Part shown: piece by piece, positions 1-10,837 of the stretch | Numbering within the stretch: position 1 is the stretch's first letter | Layout: each line of letters begins with the position of its first letter | DNA from: Owenia fusiformis | Taxonomy: Eukaryota; Annelida; Polychaeta; Sabellida; Oweniidae | Length of the DNA stretch: 64,000 nucleotides | Assembly (NCBI GenBank): GCA_903813345.2 | Contig: CAIIXF020000005.1 | Location: forward strand, 22,135,375-22,199,374 | Direction: 5' to 3' | Notes under the pieces: model-generated | Database searches by the model: none | Seen by the model: only the letters and a program-made list of their open reading frames with translations | Told to the model about the DNA's origin: nothing | Made by a program: the position numbers and the translations under genes

Positions 1-75
1 TGTTAACCCGTACCGGTCCAGCTTTTGACCCGTACCAGTCAATTTTCGTTAGCTGCGTATACCAAGGGTGTAATA
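1..75 (-). repeat. Fragment of dispersed repeat shared with 62.4 kb
   Basis: This stretch is the reverse complement, with a few mismatches, of 62392-62464. Both carry the run GGTCCAGCTTTTGAC next to CAGCTGCGTATACCA-like sequence. The element probably continues to the left of the window. No coding potential is seen. Confidence 0.7.
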
Positions 76-479
76 TCGCCTGACCCTTTAATGTTTCACT
101 GCAATGCTTTCAATAGATTGGGGACATTCTGTGCTGTGGGAAAATATATGAGATTAAGGGTTCGAGGACATAATTATAGAATCTTAGATATGTGCAGTTC
201 AATTGATGGGAAAACATTCAACAAGGCCTTCAGAGTCGTGACTGAGGAATTGAAATCCTTGTTAATTTCAAAATTCCATGAATCCGGAGGGTATTCAGCT
301 TACTTATCGTATGATCTGTAAAATCAAGCCCTTTGATTGTTCAGTTTTTGTGCTCTACCAATCTGTATTGCTACTGATTAAAATGTATTGGCCTAAGACC
401 ACCCTTCGGTCGTTCGGGGTACAGAAAACGTTTGTGCCTAGGGGTGTATTCGACGATATTACCCCTGCTTTTCGGTCTA
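76..479. other. No gene recognised
   Basis: There is nothing recognisable here. The short open frames have no family features and no splice context. The stretch lies between the fragment at 1-75 and repeat A. Confidence 0.5.
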
Positions 480-733
480 AATATACTAAACAGGATCCTA
501 AGAGGTTCTGGACAAATCATTTGATTCTGGACTTGACATATTTTTTTTCCAACGAAATCACATCCAAGGGTTGAATTTTTATTGGATATTTAGAGAGCGA
601 GTCCTGTATTGATTTCAATAAAAAGGTTAAAATAGAACGCTATTTGAGAGTTAATCTTATACTTTCATTACATTGATAAATTAAGGCAAATTCTGAAAAA
701 TTTTAAAGTGCATTTTTTATGAAATATTATCCA
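480..733 (+). repeat. Repeat A, first segment (interrupted copy)
   Basis: From about 480 the sequence is the reverse complement of 17990-18250, including ACAGGATCCTAAGAGGTTCT. It stops abruptly at 733, where the CACTGG element is inserted, and resumes at 4062. The other copy at 17990-18005 runs straight through this junction and so supplies the empty site. Confidence 0.85.
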
Positions 734-1074
734 CACTGGGGGGTATCGTGATGCAACAACACCGTGTTGTTGCATCAAGATGGCCAGACTTCCGGTGATA
801 GATTTTCGTACGATGTTTTGTTTTCCCAATTTACACCCATTTCTAGGACGAGTTGCTCAATAATCATACACATGCAGTTAGCACATGATCTATATTTTAA
901 AAAACTGTCATTGGTATACATGTAGCATCATCAAGAAGCGATAAATTCGTGGTTTTAATTCCTCACTATTGATGCAACAACACCACTCTGTTTCTTATCG
1001 ATGATGCAACAACACCAATGTGCTGATGCAAAAACGCCAATATAATGTATCATTGAACAACAAGAGAAACTGTT

Positions 1075-1269
1075 TTATGTTCTGTTTACAGGTGTAGGTC
1101 GGGACATGAATAAAACGCGTGAGTCAGTGGTCCATGGACGAAACGTATTTTGTTTGGTTTCTTTGTCTATATCAAAGTTAAAAGGATATACAAGGCAAAC
1201 TAAATAAAGTACAGAATCCTCGGGAGGCAATCTCATTGATATTGTATCTGAAAAATAAAGATTATACAT
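1075..1269 (-). CDS. Short open frame conserved between the two CACTGG element copies
   Basis: This is an open frame of about 64 codons, with residues such as MRLPPEDSVLYLVCLVYPF. The same frame is open in the inverted copy at 57364-57573, with two visible substitutions (E to G, P to S) and a three-residue indel near the end. It lies 340-535 bp inside the element end. I recognise no family. Retention of the frame may mean coding, or simply that the two copies are young. It could be an exon of a lost transposase or chance. Confidence 0.25.
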   Translation of the reverse strand: MYNLYFSDTISMRLPPEDSVLYLVCLVYPFNFDIDKETKQNTFRPWTTDSRVLFMSRPTPVNRT

Positions 1270-1482
1270 TTTCTAAATAAATGCCCTTGATTTACCGTAT
1301 GGAAATTGCTTACAAATAACTAATATAATTTTGGAAAGACAACAGATATCAGTCATTTTGTGTTGTTAGTACCTCAATTGAAATACTCAATTCTGATTGG
1401 TTGATGAGCGGGCAACAAAATGTATTGTTAGTACCTCAACTGAAATACTCGATTCTGATTGGGTGATTAGCGGTCAAAATTA

Positions 1483-1985
1483 TGTATTATTATATACCTC
1501 AAATGTATTCTAGATGCTCATTGGCTTATTCATGGTCACATGACATGGAATAGATGAACAAATTCCCTGGAAAGTCCTAAATCCCTGCTTTCAGGGAAGA
1601 TGAATTGTACTAATCACCAGTTAGGTCATGTGACCAGTCAATAGTACATTTTATCTTCCCCCAAATCTGAGATTATAGGAGTTGAAAGGTAAAATGCCTT
1701 TAAATGCCAATAAGAACCTGTGAACATTTGATATTGAAATGAAAAGACTTCTCAATTTTGTTTTTGTTTACAGAGTACTTATCACTTTATCAGGTATATA
1801 ATAAAACAAATAGTGACTGCCACATTTTCGGGAAATAGTGTAAAAATTTTCCTCTCGGGAATATCCTGTCCACTGACTTGTTCCCTCGGCCTGCAGCCTC
1901 GGGAACATGTCAGTGGACAGGATATTCCCTTGAGGAAAATATTTTGCACTATTTCCCTCAATGGCAGTCACTATTTGTACACTGT
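1483..1985. repeat. Insertion in copy 1 containing a large palindrome
   Basis: Copy 2 (about 57125-57160) passes directly from the sequence matching 1480 to that matching 1986, so about 500 bp is extra here. Its right part (about 1815-1975) folds back on itself around the centre CCTGCAGC near 1890; arms contain GATATTCC, CAGTGGACAGGAT and ATAGTGACTGCCA-type sequence. An outer weaker pair (TGGTCACATGAC near 1533, GTCATGTGACCA near 1626) lies to the left. A nested foldback element is the likely explanation; I could not define a clean target duplication. Confidence 0.6.
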
Positions 1986-3043
1986 TGACCGCTACTAGGT
2001 ACTGTTGACCGCTACTTCTGAAAAAAGTTTCATGACGTCACAAAAAATCATGGAAGACGGACATTTTGTAAGTGTTGATGAAAATGACTTTACTAGGCGA
2101 CAAGTATAGCAAAAATACAAATAGAAACTTAAAATTAACATTAATTCACTAACGAGTACGCCGTGATGTGCCAAATACAGAGTTAAGCTTCTTGCACTGT
2201 CTCCATATTTTCTAAAAAAATATTGCTAACGTGGTTCGGAGAAAAGGTTGTGAAATGAAGCCATGCCGATTGATGATCGTCGTTTATATGTGTATTATTA
2301 GTTTACTCGGACTAACAAAACAATAGTAGACCTCTCCATTCGATCAACCGTCAAAATCATATACCTCGACTGTAAACCTTGAAACTACTGTTGACCTCGA
2401 CCTTCGGTCTCTGTCAACAGTTTTTTCGGTTTACAGTCTCGGTATACAATTTTGCCGGTTGGCCTCTGGGGAGGTCAACAATTGTAAACTGTTGACCACT
2501 ACTAGGTACTGTTGACCCCTATTTTTGAAAAATTGTTTTTTTTAATGTTGAAATTTTTTTAATTTTGAAAAAATAAGTTGTGTAAAAAATTGCAAGTATT
2601 CGACGGTTTGGGGATTTTTTGCTAAAATATGATACCTTTACTTATCAAATATGTTCACGTGATATTCGATTATATATTCGTCCAATTATTATATTATTTG
2701 GACTAACAGAACAATTGTTAACCTCTCTTTTCGGTCAACTGGCAAAAGTGTCCTCGACATCTGGTCTCAGTGATCAACAGTACTTTCAACGTTTACAGTA
2801 TCGGTATACAATTTTGCCAGTTGACCTCAAGAGGGGTCTACAATTGTATATTGTATATCCTTTGTTATCCCACCCAAAGTATGATGTCATATATCAGGTT
2901 GAAGAGTTGTATACGCTGCTCAGGAGTTTACGCTATCCAGGAGTTGTACATCGTTCTCAAGAGTTGTATAGGATGAGTGTTGGTTTAATGATATTGCAGT
3001 TATACAATGCTATTATATAAAAGTTATTTACTGAGAGGGACTC

Positions 3044-3335
3044 AATATTGGTGGGCCCAGAAAAGAAATTGGGCCCTAAAAAGATTTTGGGCCAAAAAAG
3101 GCCTTCAGGCCCCAAAAAGTGGGCCTTTTTGATCATGAATGGGCCTTTTAAGGCCTTATTTTTTAATTTCAGGCCAAATTTTGAAGAAAATGGGCCTCTA
3201 AATTTCAAAATTTGGGCCCACTTTTGGGTTTTAGGGGCCCAAAAATTTTTTCCCAGCAAGCGCGGACGTGTTTTTCTCTGACCTGAAATTTGCCCCCCCC
3301 CCCCTTGTTGGTTCCCAGATCCGCCCCTGTACATC
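3044..3335. repeat. GGGCC-rich MITE relic (51.2-kb family)
   Basis: Repeated GGCCC and GGCCTT words end in CAGATCCGCCCCTG, matching the element at 51215-51418 that has intact CAGTGG ends. It is absent from the corresponding place in copy 2 of the CACTGG element (around 55910), so it was inserted after the two copies separated or rearranged with this region. No ends are clean enough to define a target duplication. Confidence 0.55.
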
Positions 3336-4061
3336 TACTAGTTTATCACTGTTCCACAGATGGATGACAGATAATATCATGATAATATCCAATAGCTCAT
3401 CATGTTTACCGAGAACGAAAGATGTTTGTCCACCATTTTGAATGATACTAACTGGAGTCAGGGCCATCAAGCTATGGAACAGTGGTTTATGAAAATAGAT
3501 TGGGTTACTAAAGCTTGCCATGTTAAAGGCGATTGAACTATGTTATAGAATAACGTCCAGTACATTATAATATGTAAAAGTATAAATTTTTGAAAATACA
3601 TATAAAGGATCTTCGCCCACAGGACGTGTATTTTGAATGCCTTGAGAAGAACGCAAATATGGGTAGGCTAATTGGTAACGGTATTGCAATAGTAGCATTA
3701 AAAAATCTGTTCCTCTCGAGATTTATGGTCTTCTGAAATTATACTATTAATTGGTGTTGCTGCATCATTGCTCAAATCTAGAGGAGTGTTGTTGCATCTT
3801 CGGTTTGGTGTTGTTGCATCAATAGTGAGGAACTAAAACCGTGAACTTATTGCTTCTTGGTGATGGTACATGTATACTAATGACAGTTTCTTTAAATATA
3901 GATCGTTCGCTAACTGCACGTGTATGGTTATTGAGCAACTCGTCCTAGAAATGGGTTTAATTGGGGAAACAAAATATCGTACGAAAATCTATCACCGGAA
4001 GTCTGGCCATCTTGATGCAACAACACGGTGTTGTTGCATCACGATACTCCCCAGTGATCCA

Positions 4062-4369
4062 AGTATTTAGATGAAACGGTCTTATTTAAATACAAATCAT
4101 AACATGATGATATTTTTTCATAAAATATTTCTTCAAGAAATTCAATTGAAGGCTCAAGATAAAACGAGCTAATTTAGGTGAAAACCCTTACATGATGATG
4201 TGTTTTCATGACTTCTTTCATAAAATTCCATCAAGGGGTGAAAATAAAATGATCGAATTTAAGTGATTTAAGGATCACGAGGATAGGTTTTCTTGGATAT
4301 TTTCTATGAAATCCCATCCAGTGGTCAAGGTAAAATTTTTATTTGGTATATTTGGTCACGTGTTCGAAC
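4062..4369 (+). repeat. Repeat A, second segment
   Basis: Repeat A continues here as the reverse complement of about 17680-17990, with words such as GATGATGTGTTTTCATGACT. It is cut at 4378 by the next insertion; its last bases, CCATAGAAC (4370-4378), are duplicated at 6514. Confidence 0.85.
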
Positions 4370-4378
4370 CCATAGAAC

Positions 4379-6513
4379 GGTTATAATGAAAACACGCGCT
4401 ACGCGCTAACGCGCTAGCGCACTAACGCACTGTTCAGAATGATCGTTCCCACAGGCCCGGGAACATGTATAAAAATCGAGTGAGTGAAGAGATTAGGTGG
4501 CTCATCAGAAAGCAGAAGTATGAAGAAGCCCAATGTTTGATCGTTAACTGTGCAAAGATTATCGATTGTCAGTGTGTTTTATCTGATTTAAAAGGAAGAT
4601 AGAAAGTAGCACCTTACAAGATGAATGGTCGCAGATATGCGAATATGCTCCCTATTTCATTGCATTATTTGGGTCCATCCATCGGCGAGAAAAATCCCGT
4701 TTCGAAATCTGACCCGGGGGCCCGACTACTTGACTAATGACTTAATATAATGTTTATTTGTCGCATGTTACCTCTTAATATCAAGTCATGGATGTTTTAT
4801 ATATCTTTACTCTTTGTATTTGAAGTTATATCTCACATGACTTACCAAACGGTGGAATAATTCAGGCGTCGCAATTATATTTTTCCATTTTTCTTTTCGT
4901 GCCCGGTTACTCTCTTACGCTTTCATGGGGGGGGGGTGTATAGGGTTATCGTATAAGAGGAGGGTGAAAACCATATTGTGTATGGCCGCATAAGAGGGGG
5001 CAACATTTATCGTATATGGCATCGTATAAGTTAAATAAACATATGTTTTAAAAGAATTAAAGAAGCCGCTATTATGAAATTTAAAGGCAGTTTGAACGAA
5101 TACTGCAGATCCAGCTTATCCCCATAAATTTGGGATTTAAATACACAAGTAGTTGTGGGGGCTTGCCCGTAGCCAGCTTTTTTCCAGGGGAAGCTTTTTC
5201 ACAATTTTGGCTAATAATCATGAAAAAAATCTCAGAATGGTGAAAAACTGCATGATTTTGAAAGAATCTCTGGCCAGCTCCCCCTCTGGCTACGGGCCTG
5301 GTTGTGGGGGTGATTTGAAAAATAAGTCCCACGTTTATGGGGGTAATTCAGATCTCTATATAGTAGTCTCTATATGCCATATGCCAGGACAGTAACCAGG
5401 ATTTCCCAGGGGGGGGGGGGGGGTCACTTTTTCAAAAATTCCAAAGTCACCCTCCGAACCCCCCTGGCTTCGGGGCTGTGTACTGCCTATTTGCCGTATG
5501 ATTATACATTTGGTACTACGTGGATTCTTGCATTATGTTAATTCCTTCTGAATATTATTCAAACTTTTCTCAACGGTGATTTCAAAATTATCGTACAGAT
5601 ATATTATTTACCCGACCTTTTTGTAAAATATAGTACTATAGGGAGTAGGTGCATTCATGCACCCTCTGGGTCTCTGAGGATCGTGTTGGTTCACCGTCTA
5701 TATAGGGAGATGTGAAAAATATTGCATACACTGTATGTTATACATGTAAAAGGGGTGAAAAATGCTGTAAATGGTATAAGACTGAAGGGCTTGTGAAAAA
5801 TAGTGTATATGGATTTCCAAGACCCCTATGAACCCCCCTTTCATGTTTGCTTTCGTTTTTCTCAATTTGATTTTAGATTTAAAAAGTTTTGAATTACGTC
5901 AGTCCCAGTGAATTGTATTACCTATTTTACCAGGAATATTGTTGAAAACAGGATTGTATTTCATTTGGAATTAAAGTTTTAAATAAGAGACGATTTAAAA
6001 AGTAATGTAAACCCGACCAGCGTGTTTTATCATTGTCCGGTAATTGGCCGTAAATATTTATTAATTCTAAGTTCAGAAGTTACTCATGTTCTTTCAGGTC
6101 AAATACAGAGAAAAGTACACGTTCATTTAGTTTTGGAATTATTTCCTAAATTGAAGTTGAATTCTGTTTTTAAACGGTGTGAAGAACATCTTAATTGGTC
6201 TTATATTTTTAGAGAAATCGTAACTTGAAAAGTGTAATTTTCGAGAGGCTTTGTTTATTTCCTGCGGCCGCAAAGTTCACATCAAAGTCTGATTGACAGG
6301 TTAGCGGTGATTTATACAGTCTTTGAAGTGTCAATGTTTTGACAAGTTCCCAGGGAGTCATAACCCTAATTATACATGTCCCTGGGCCAAGGGTATAGAC
6401 CAATCATAAACATGTGCTTAAAACATGCGCACACATCGTGGGGGAAGGATCATTTTCTATTAGCGCATTGGCGCGTGGCGCGTTAGCGCGTAGCGCGTGT
6501 TTTCATTATAACC
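4379..6513. mobile_element. 2.1-kb element with GCGC-rich inverted ends, 9-bp TSD
   Basis: Left end GGTTATAATGAAAACACGCG and the exact inverse at the right end run on into CGCGCTAACGCGC-type repeats for about 45 bp. CCATAGAAC flanks it at 4370-4378 and 6514-6522, while the uninterrupted repeat A copy at about 17675 has it once. A 9-bp duplication with inverted ends fits Mutator-like elements (known trait); the family is inferred. The interior has no recognisable transposase. It holds a small MITE (5165-5298), a GT-rich stretch near 4925-5035 and a 68-codon open frame at 6022-6228 of no known type. Confidence 0.8.
5165..5298. mobile_element. CCCGTAGCCAG-ended MITE
   Basis: The ends CCCGTAGCCAG and its inverse CTGGCTACGGG enclose about 130 bp with GGTGAAAAACTGCATGATTT in the middle. 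A truncated relative lies at about 43680-43770 with the same middle sequence. It is nested in the 2.1-kb element. Confidence 0.6.
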
Positions 6514-6522
6514 CCATAGAAC

Positions 6523-6921
6523 CATATAGGAACGTCATTTTGAATGTTACGTGATAAATCCATATAAGGCTTTTAGAACAATGTGGGGAAAGATGAGGGG
6601 AAACCCCTGACACCTGTTCACGATTTTATCCGAACGTTCATCGGATCATTTCGGTTTTTATGCACTTCATTATTTTACCGAAGTTTGCCGATTCGATTCG
6701 TCGTATTTCGGAATATTGGGGACAATTTGGGATAAAAGTATCATATATTTATACCGAGCGTCAATTTAGAATGATCTTCGCTTTTGACTCCACTTAGATA
6801 CAACTCGTCAGTTGTATCCAGAATAGGTGAACGCCTATGGTGTTAGTGAATAACCAAATCCCAGGCGAGTGGTTCGTATCCCACCGTGATATGTTATTTT
6901 TGCTTTATTAATACGACAGAA
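6523..6921 (+). repeat. Repeat A, last segment, with a Pol III B-box-like motif
   Basis: This is the reverse complement of 16797-17690, lacking the 17005-17475 insertion found in the other copy. Similarity ends at GAAAGGAGCAAGGT (6905-6920). GTGGTTCGTATCCCACC near 6868 resembles a tRNA T-arm/B box, so repeat A may include a tRNA-derived module, but I cannot fold a full tRNA. Confidence 0.75.
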
Positions 6922-7086
6922 AGGAGCAAGGTGTAGGTTTGAAAACAAGACGTACGTTTATTTCAATACAGTTTTAGAAACATTAACCTCTGATAATTGA
7001 AGGATTTCCACTTCTGAAGCGCGACTAGATCTAAGAAGTTCATTAATCAAGACAGTGTAAACCTTTTAGATATATGTTAGACAATG

Positions 7087-8084
7087 TACACGCCCCGTGT
7101 GGAATCAACTAAATGTTACATTTTGGATTTCATTGAGATCCTGTCATAGTCCTAAAATTTATTTTTCTGGAACATCATTTTTTCAACACTGATACAAATT
7201 TCCCTGACATTTCCATGACATGTCTACAGTTTCAAAATTCCCGGACTCTTTGGCCCTTTTTGACCTTATTTTAAAATTCTCTGACATTTCAGGCACTTGG
7301 AAAATTAAATCAAAACCCTGACATTTCCAGGTGTGTACGAACGCTGGAATTATTCTTAAAATATCCTTCAAACAAAAGGGGAAAATGCTATGCACAAATA
7401 CTCTAATTTAGTTTGTATTGTAATGCATTACATTGCATTGCATTGTATTGTGTATTTATTTGAGTGTCCGTTGACGGTAAAGAAGGCATTTAAAAGTTAT
7501 TTGTGAAACTTAATAAACTTAATAAACAATACTTTAACAGTATTCTGTTATGGCAAAGTATATTTCATTTTTCTCTTGTTCTCTACACGCCCCGTGTGGA
7601 ATCAACTAAATGTTACATTTTGGATTTCATTGAGATCCTGTCATAGTCCTAAAATTTATTTTTCTGGAACATCATTTTTTCAACACTGATACAAATTTCC
7701 CTGACATTTCCATGACATGTCTACAGTTTCAAAATTCCCGGACTCTTTGGCCCTTTTTGACCTTATTTTAAAATTCTCTGACATTTCAGGCACTTGGAAA
7801 ATTAAATCAAAACCCTGACATTTCCAGGTGTGTACGAACGCTGGAATTATTCTTAAAATATCCTTCAAACAAAAGGGGAAAATGCTATGCACAAATACTC
7901 TAATTTAGTTTGTATTGTAATGCATTACATTGCATTGCATTGTATTGTGTATTTATTTGAGTGTCCGTTGACGGTAAAGAAGGCATTTAAAAGTTATTTG
8001 TGAAACTTAATAAACTTAATAAACAATACTTTAACAGTATTCTGTTATGGCAAAGTATATTTCATTTTTCTCTTGTTCTCTACA
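7087..8084. repeat. Exact 497-bp tandem duplication
   Basis: 7087-7583 and 7584-8080 look identical base for base. TACA stands at the start of both units and again at 8081-8084, so the junction carries 4 bp of microhomology. Each unit contains a TTGCATTGCATTG microsatellite. The lack of visible divergence means a very recent duplication or an assembly artefact. A minus-strand open frame of 70 codons is repeated in each unit and has no recognised features. Confidence 0.95.
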
Positions 8085-9389
8085 ATCTGCGTTGAGGACA
8101 CTGAAGCATATGTCTGTATTTTGTTGGTGGGGAACAGCGTATCCTATCGTTCACGGAGCAAATTCAACTCTCGTTCACGAGTACCTTGTTTTTGGGCTCT
8201 TGTCCCAAAGATAACGATTGTATAAGGTTGCATAATCAGGATTATGAGCTTTCATGTTCTCATAGTTACATCTGTTGTAAAACGAATCTTGTCGCAACCT
8301 CTGCGAATCACGACAGCATAACATTTGAATCACGTTGACATCATTGCAAAATTAGGCTAAATATGCTAAGTCAAGACGTTAATTAGCCCACGAAAGTTCA
8401 TGGGTAACTTGAGAACTACAAAATACAACCAAATACTTTTCGAACGTACAATAGCAATATTTCTCACCTAACGTCTTCATAGTTTTAGGAACGTATTTTA
8501 AACGCATGATAGCCAAATATATCAAGATACTATATCTGCCTAAATGAAGTTATCTAGTGTTGACAAAGTTTTGAAATATATTATATCCAGATCCATCAGA
8601 AATTAACTTATCCATTTACATTACTTTACTAGTTCTAGTATCTTGCATGACTCGTTCATAAGAATTCTTTAATTCTACCTCGTTCCCAATACGTCCTCAG
8701 ACAGACAAGAAATTGAAGTCACACCCGTTTGTTTGCGTGGCATATTTATACGTATACGCACTTTCTCTGATTATTGTCAAACAAATACATTTCAGGAGAA
8801 GAACATAAAAAACAAATGCCTGAAACGAATGCCGAAACATAAATCCCAAGTGATTAAGTATAGAATGTTTTATTCTTTTACGATTTGATAAGAGACCGAG
8901 ACTAAGAAATTAAATGCGACGAAATATTTTGACAACGTAATTTGTATACTGTTTTATTCTTAAAGTTCTATGCGATAAATTATTTCATCTGTTTCAAAAT
9001 GTTTCATTTCATTTTGCCTATATAAAAGAGATTGAAGAAGATAAGATAAACTGTTCCGTAATATATATTGTGTTTTAATAACCTTTTTTTTTAGAATCAC
9101 AATGTAAAATAAATCTCCCGTTCCTGCCATTCTGGTAACGCCATGCAATGGATGCAATTCAAAGTGAGAGAGAGATCTATGAATAACAGAATGCGTCCAT
9201 GCCATTAATTTGGCCAAATACATGGCATGAAACTGACGTAAGTTTAAGTAAGCTACGCCCCCCGCTTTCTCTGGTAAATTATGACTTTATTTTTCGGAGT
9301 AATGGGTTTCGGACAACTGGGTTTCGGAGAACTGGGGTGTACCCGATTACGCTTTGCACGCCGCTTTAAAATCCCGATGACTCCAGAGG
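8085..9389. other. Intergenic, no feature recognised
   Basis: AT-rich sequence without exon-like frames. GTTCATAAGAATTC and CAATACGTCCTCAGACAG at about 8655-8705 resemble parts of the element at 22235-23033. GGGTTTCGGA(C/G)AACTGGG is repeated twice near 9303-9335. Confidence 0.5.
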
Positions 9390-9845
9390 TAGTTTAATCC
9401 GGTAGCCGACAGGCGTTTCTTGCATTATTGAATACAAGCTACCTTATATTCGCGAATGCAACTAACGCCTTCCGGCTACCTGATTAACCCAGTATAATAT
9501 GACCAAGTCATTTAAATATGAATGGAATAGTGGCAGGTACTATTCGTATTGACATGAGTTTCCAGTAAAATAATAGGTTAATCCGGTAGCCGACAGGCGT
9601 TAGTTGCATTTGCGAATACAAGCTAAGACTATGATTTGGGAATGGAAGATTTCAGCTTCCGGATTAACCTACCATTCTATGGGCGACTCATTTAAATATG
9701 AAAAGAACCTGACAATATTCCATTAATATTTTAATGAATTGCCCATAAAATAGTAAAGTAGGTTTATCCGGTAGCCGACAGGCGTTAGCGGCATTCGCGA
9801 ATACAAGCTCCTTTATTTCATAATTTGGGAAATATATATTTTCAC
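9390..9845. repeat. Three copies of a foldback unit
   Basis: TCCGGTAGCCGACAGGCGTT occurs at about 9398, 9582 and 9767 (spacing about 185 bp). The first two copies are each followed, 65-90 bp on, by an inverted CTTCCGG-type end (CTTCCGGCTACC, GCTTCCGGATTAACCT). CATTTAAATATGAA lies between units. It looks like a tandemly multiplied small foldback MITE. Confidence 0.7.
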
Positions 9846-10642
9846 AATATTGAAATAGATGGTGGTTCAAAGTGGAATACATATCATTCAAGTGTCACAG
9901 ATATTTTTAGTGCATATATGGTCTGTCTTTGCATGACTTTGTAGAACATATCAAAACCCTGGGATCCACAGGGTAACAGTAAGTACATTTCGTTAGATCT
10001 TCCGAAGTTCATGCTTCAAAGTTGTCAAAGTTGTAAAAGGGTAATCCTTTTTTTGAGTACGAAAGCGTACTTTTTGTTCAATAGCCTTTCCCAGCTGCTA
10101 ATCTTTTGAGTGCATCGTGCATTCAACGAATTGTATTCACTTATTAACCAATCAGTGCCAGGAACAAAATGCACGCTTACTTTTTGGGCTAAGTTTAATG
10201 TTTTATGAAGCATGCTACATACAAATGTTACGCTTTTGCTCATTTACTTTGAGAACTATCTATAGGTACACATTACCAATTGACTCCTAGATTTGAGTGA
10301 ACAAGTACCTCGTATTTTTCATTTTTCGATATTTTGAGATTTGTTGGCTGATGAGTAACTTGATATTTTATGTCTAAATATATTAAAGTGGTTAATAGTA
10401 ATAGTTTTATTGTACACCACAAACTGTTAACGTTTTAGAATTGGGACACAATATATGATTTGATAATAGAACAATACATGTATATGTCTTACTCTAAACT
10501 CGGTGGTTTGTTTGTTAGTATGTTTTCTTAACAGCTCAATAACTGTTGTATTAATAAGGCGTTATACTATGAAAAAAAGATTGAACGATGTAGGCATAGG
10601 CAGAGGGAGTATCACACTACCCTACCACGTGAACACATTTAA
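9846..10642. other. Intergenic, no feature recognised
   Basis: No exon-like frame or repeat structure was found. The minus-strand open frame at 10025-10243 has no family features. Confidence 0.45.
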
Positions 10643-10833
10643 AAAGAATACAGGGTACAGTTAAGCTGCAAATAGAGCGGGTATTCTTTGTCCTTTTCCA
10701 TAGGACTTTTCTGGTGATAGTGCGTTGCAAACTGCTCGATGAATCTATACAATGTAAAATCTAGTATTCCTCCAGAACTATGGAAATAAACAAAGGTCCT
10801 CCATTTGCAACTTCACTGTAGCCTGTATTCCTT
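10643..10833. mobile_element. MITE with TTAA flanks
   Basis: About 30-bp inverted ends: AAGAATACAGGGTACAG... on the left and the inverse of AAGGAATACAGGCTACAG on the right, with the TTGCAAAT-type continuation also matched. TTAA occurs at 10639-10642 and 10834-10837. TTAA duplications are typical of piggyBac and Kolobok-type MITEs; which one applies cannot be told here. Confidence 0.55.
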
Positions 10834-10837
10834 TTAA

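Larger units (their letters stand above)
734..4056 (+). mobile_element. CACTGG-ended DNA transposon, copy 1, 5-bp TSD
   Basis: The element starts CACTGGGGGGTATCGTGATG and ends with the inverse (GTATCGTGAT inverted, then CCCCAGTG). It is flanked by ATCCA at 729-733 and 4057-4061. The uninterrupted repeat A copy near 17990 reads straight through with a single ATCCA, which fixes the boundaries and the 5-bp duplication. GATGCAACAACACC recurs near both ends (about 752, 970, 1000, 3785, 4015), partly as near-palindromes, as expected of transposase-binding subterminal repeats. A second copy in opposite orientation lies at 54460-57920. No transposase is seen, so it is probably non-autonomous. CAC-initial ends with 5-bp duplications are Transib traits; that assignment is inference. 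Confidence 0.9.

Noticed and set aside
6835-6895. tRNA gene in repeat A
   Set aside because: A T-arm/B-box-like motif is present but no acceptor stem or anticodon arm can be paired; at most a tRNA-derived module.
7087-8084. LTR pair of a retrotransposon
   Set aside because: The two identical units are directly adjacent with no internal region, and the ends are not TG...CA.
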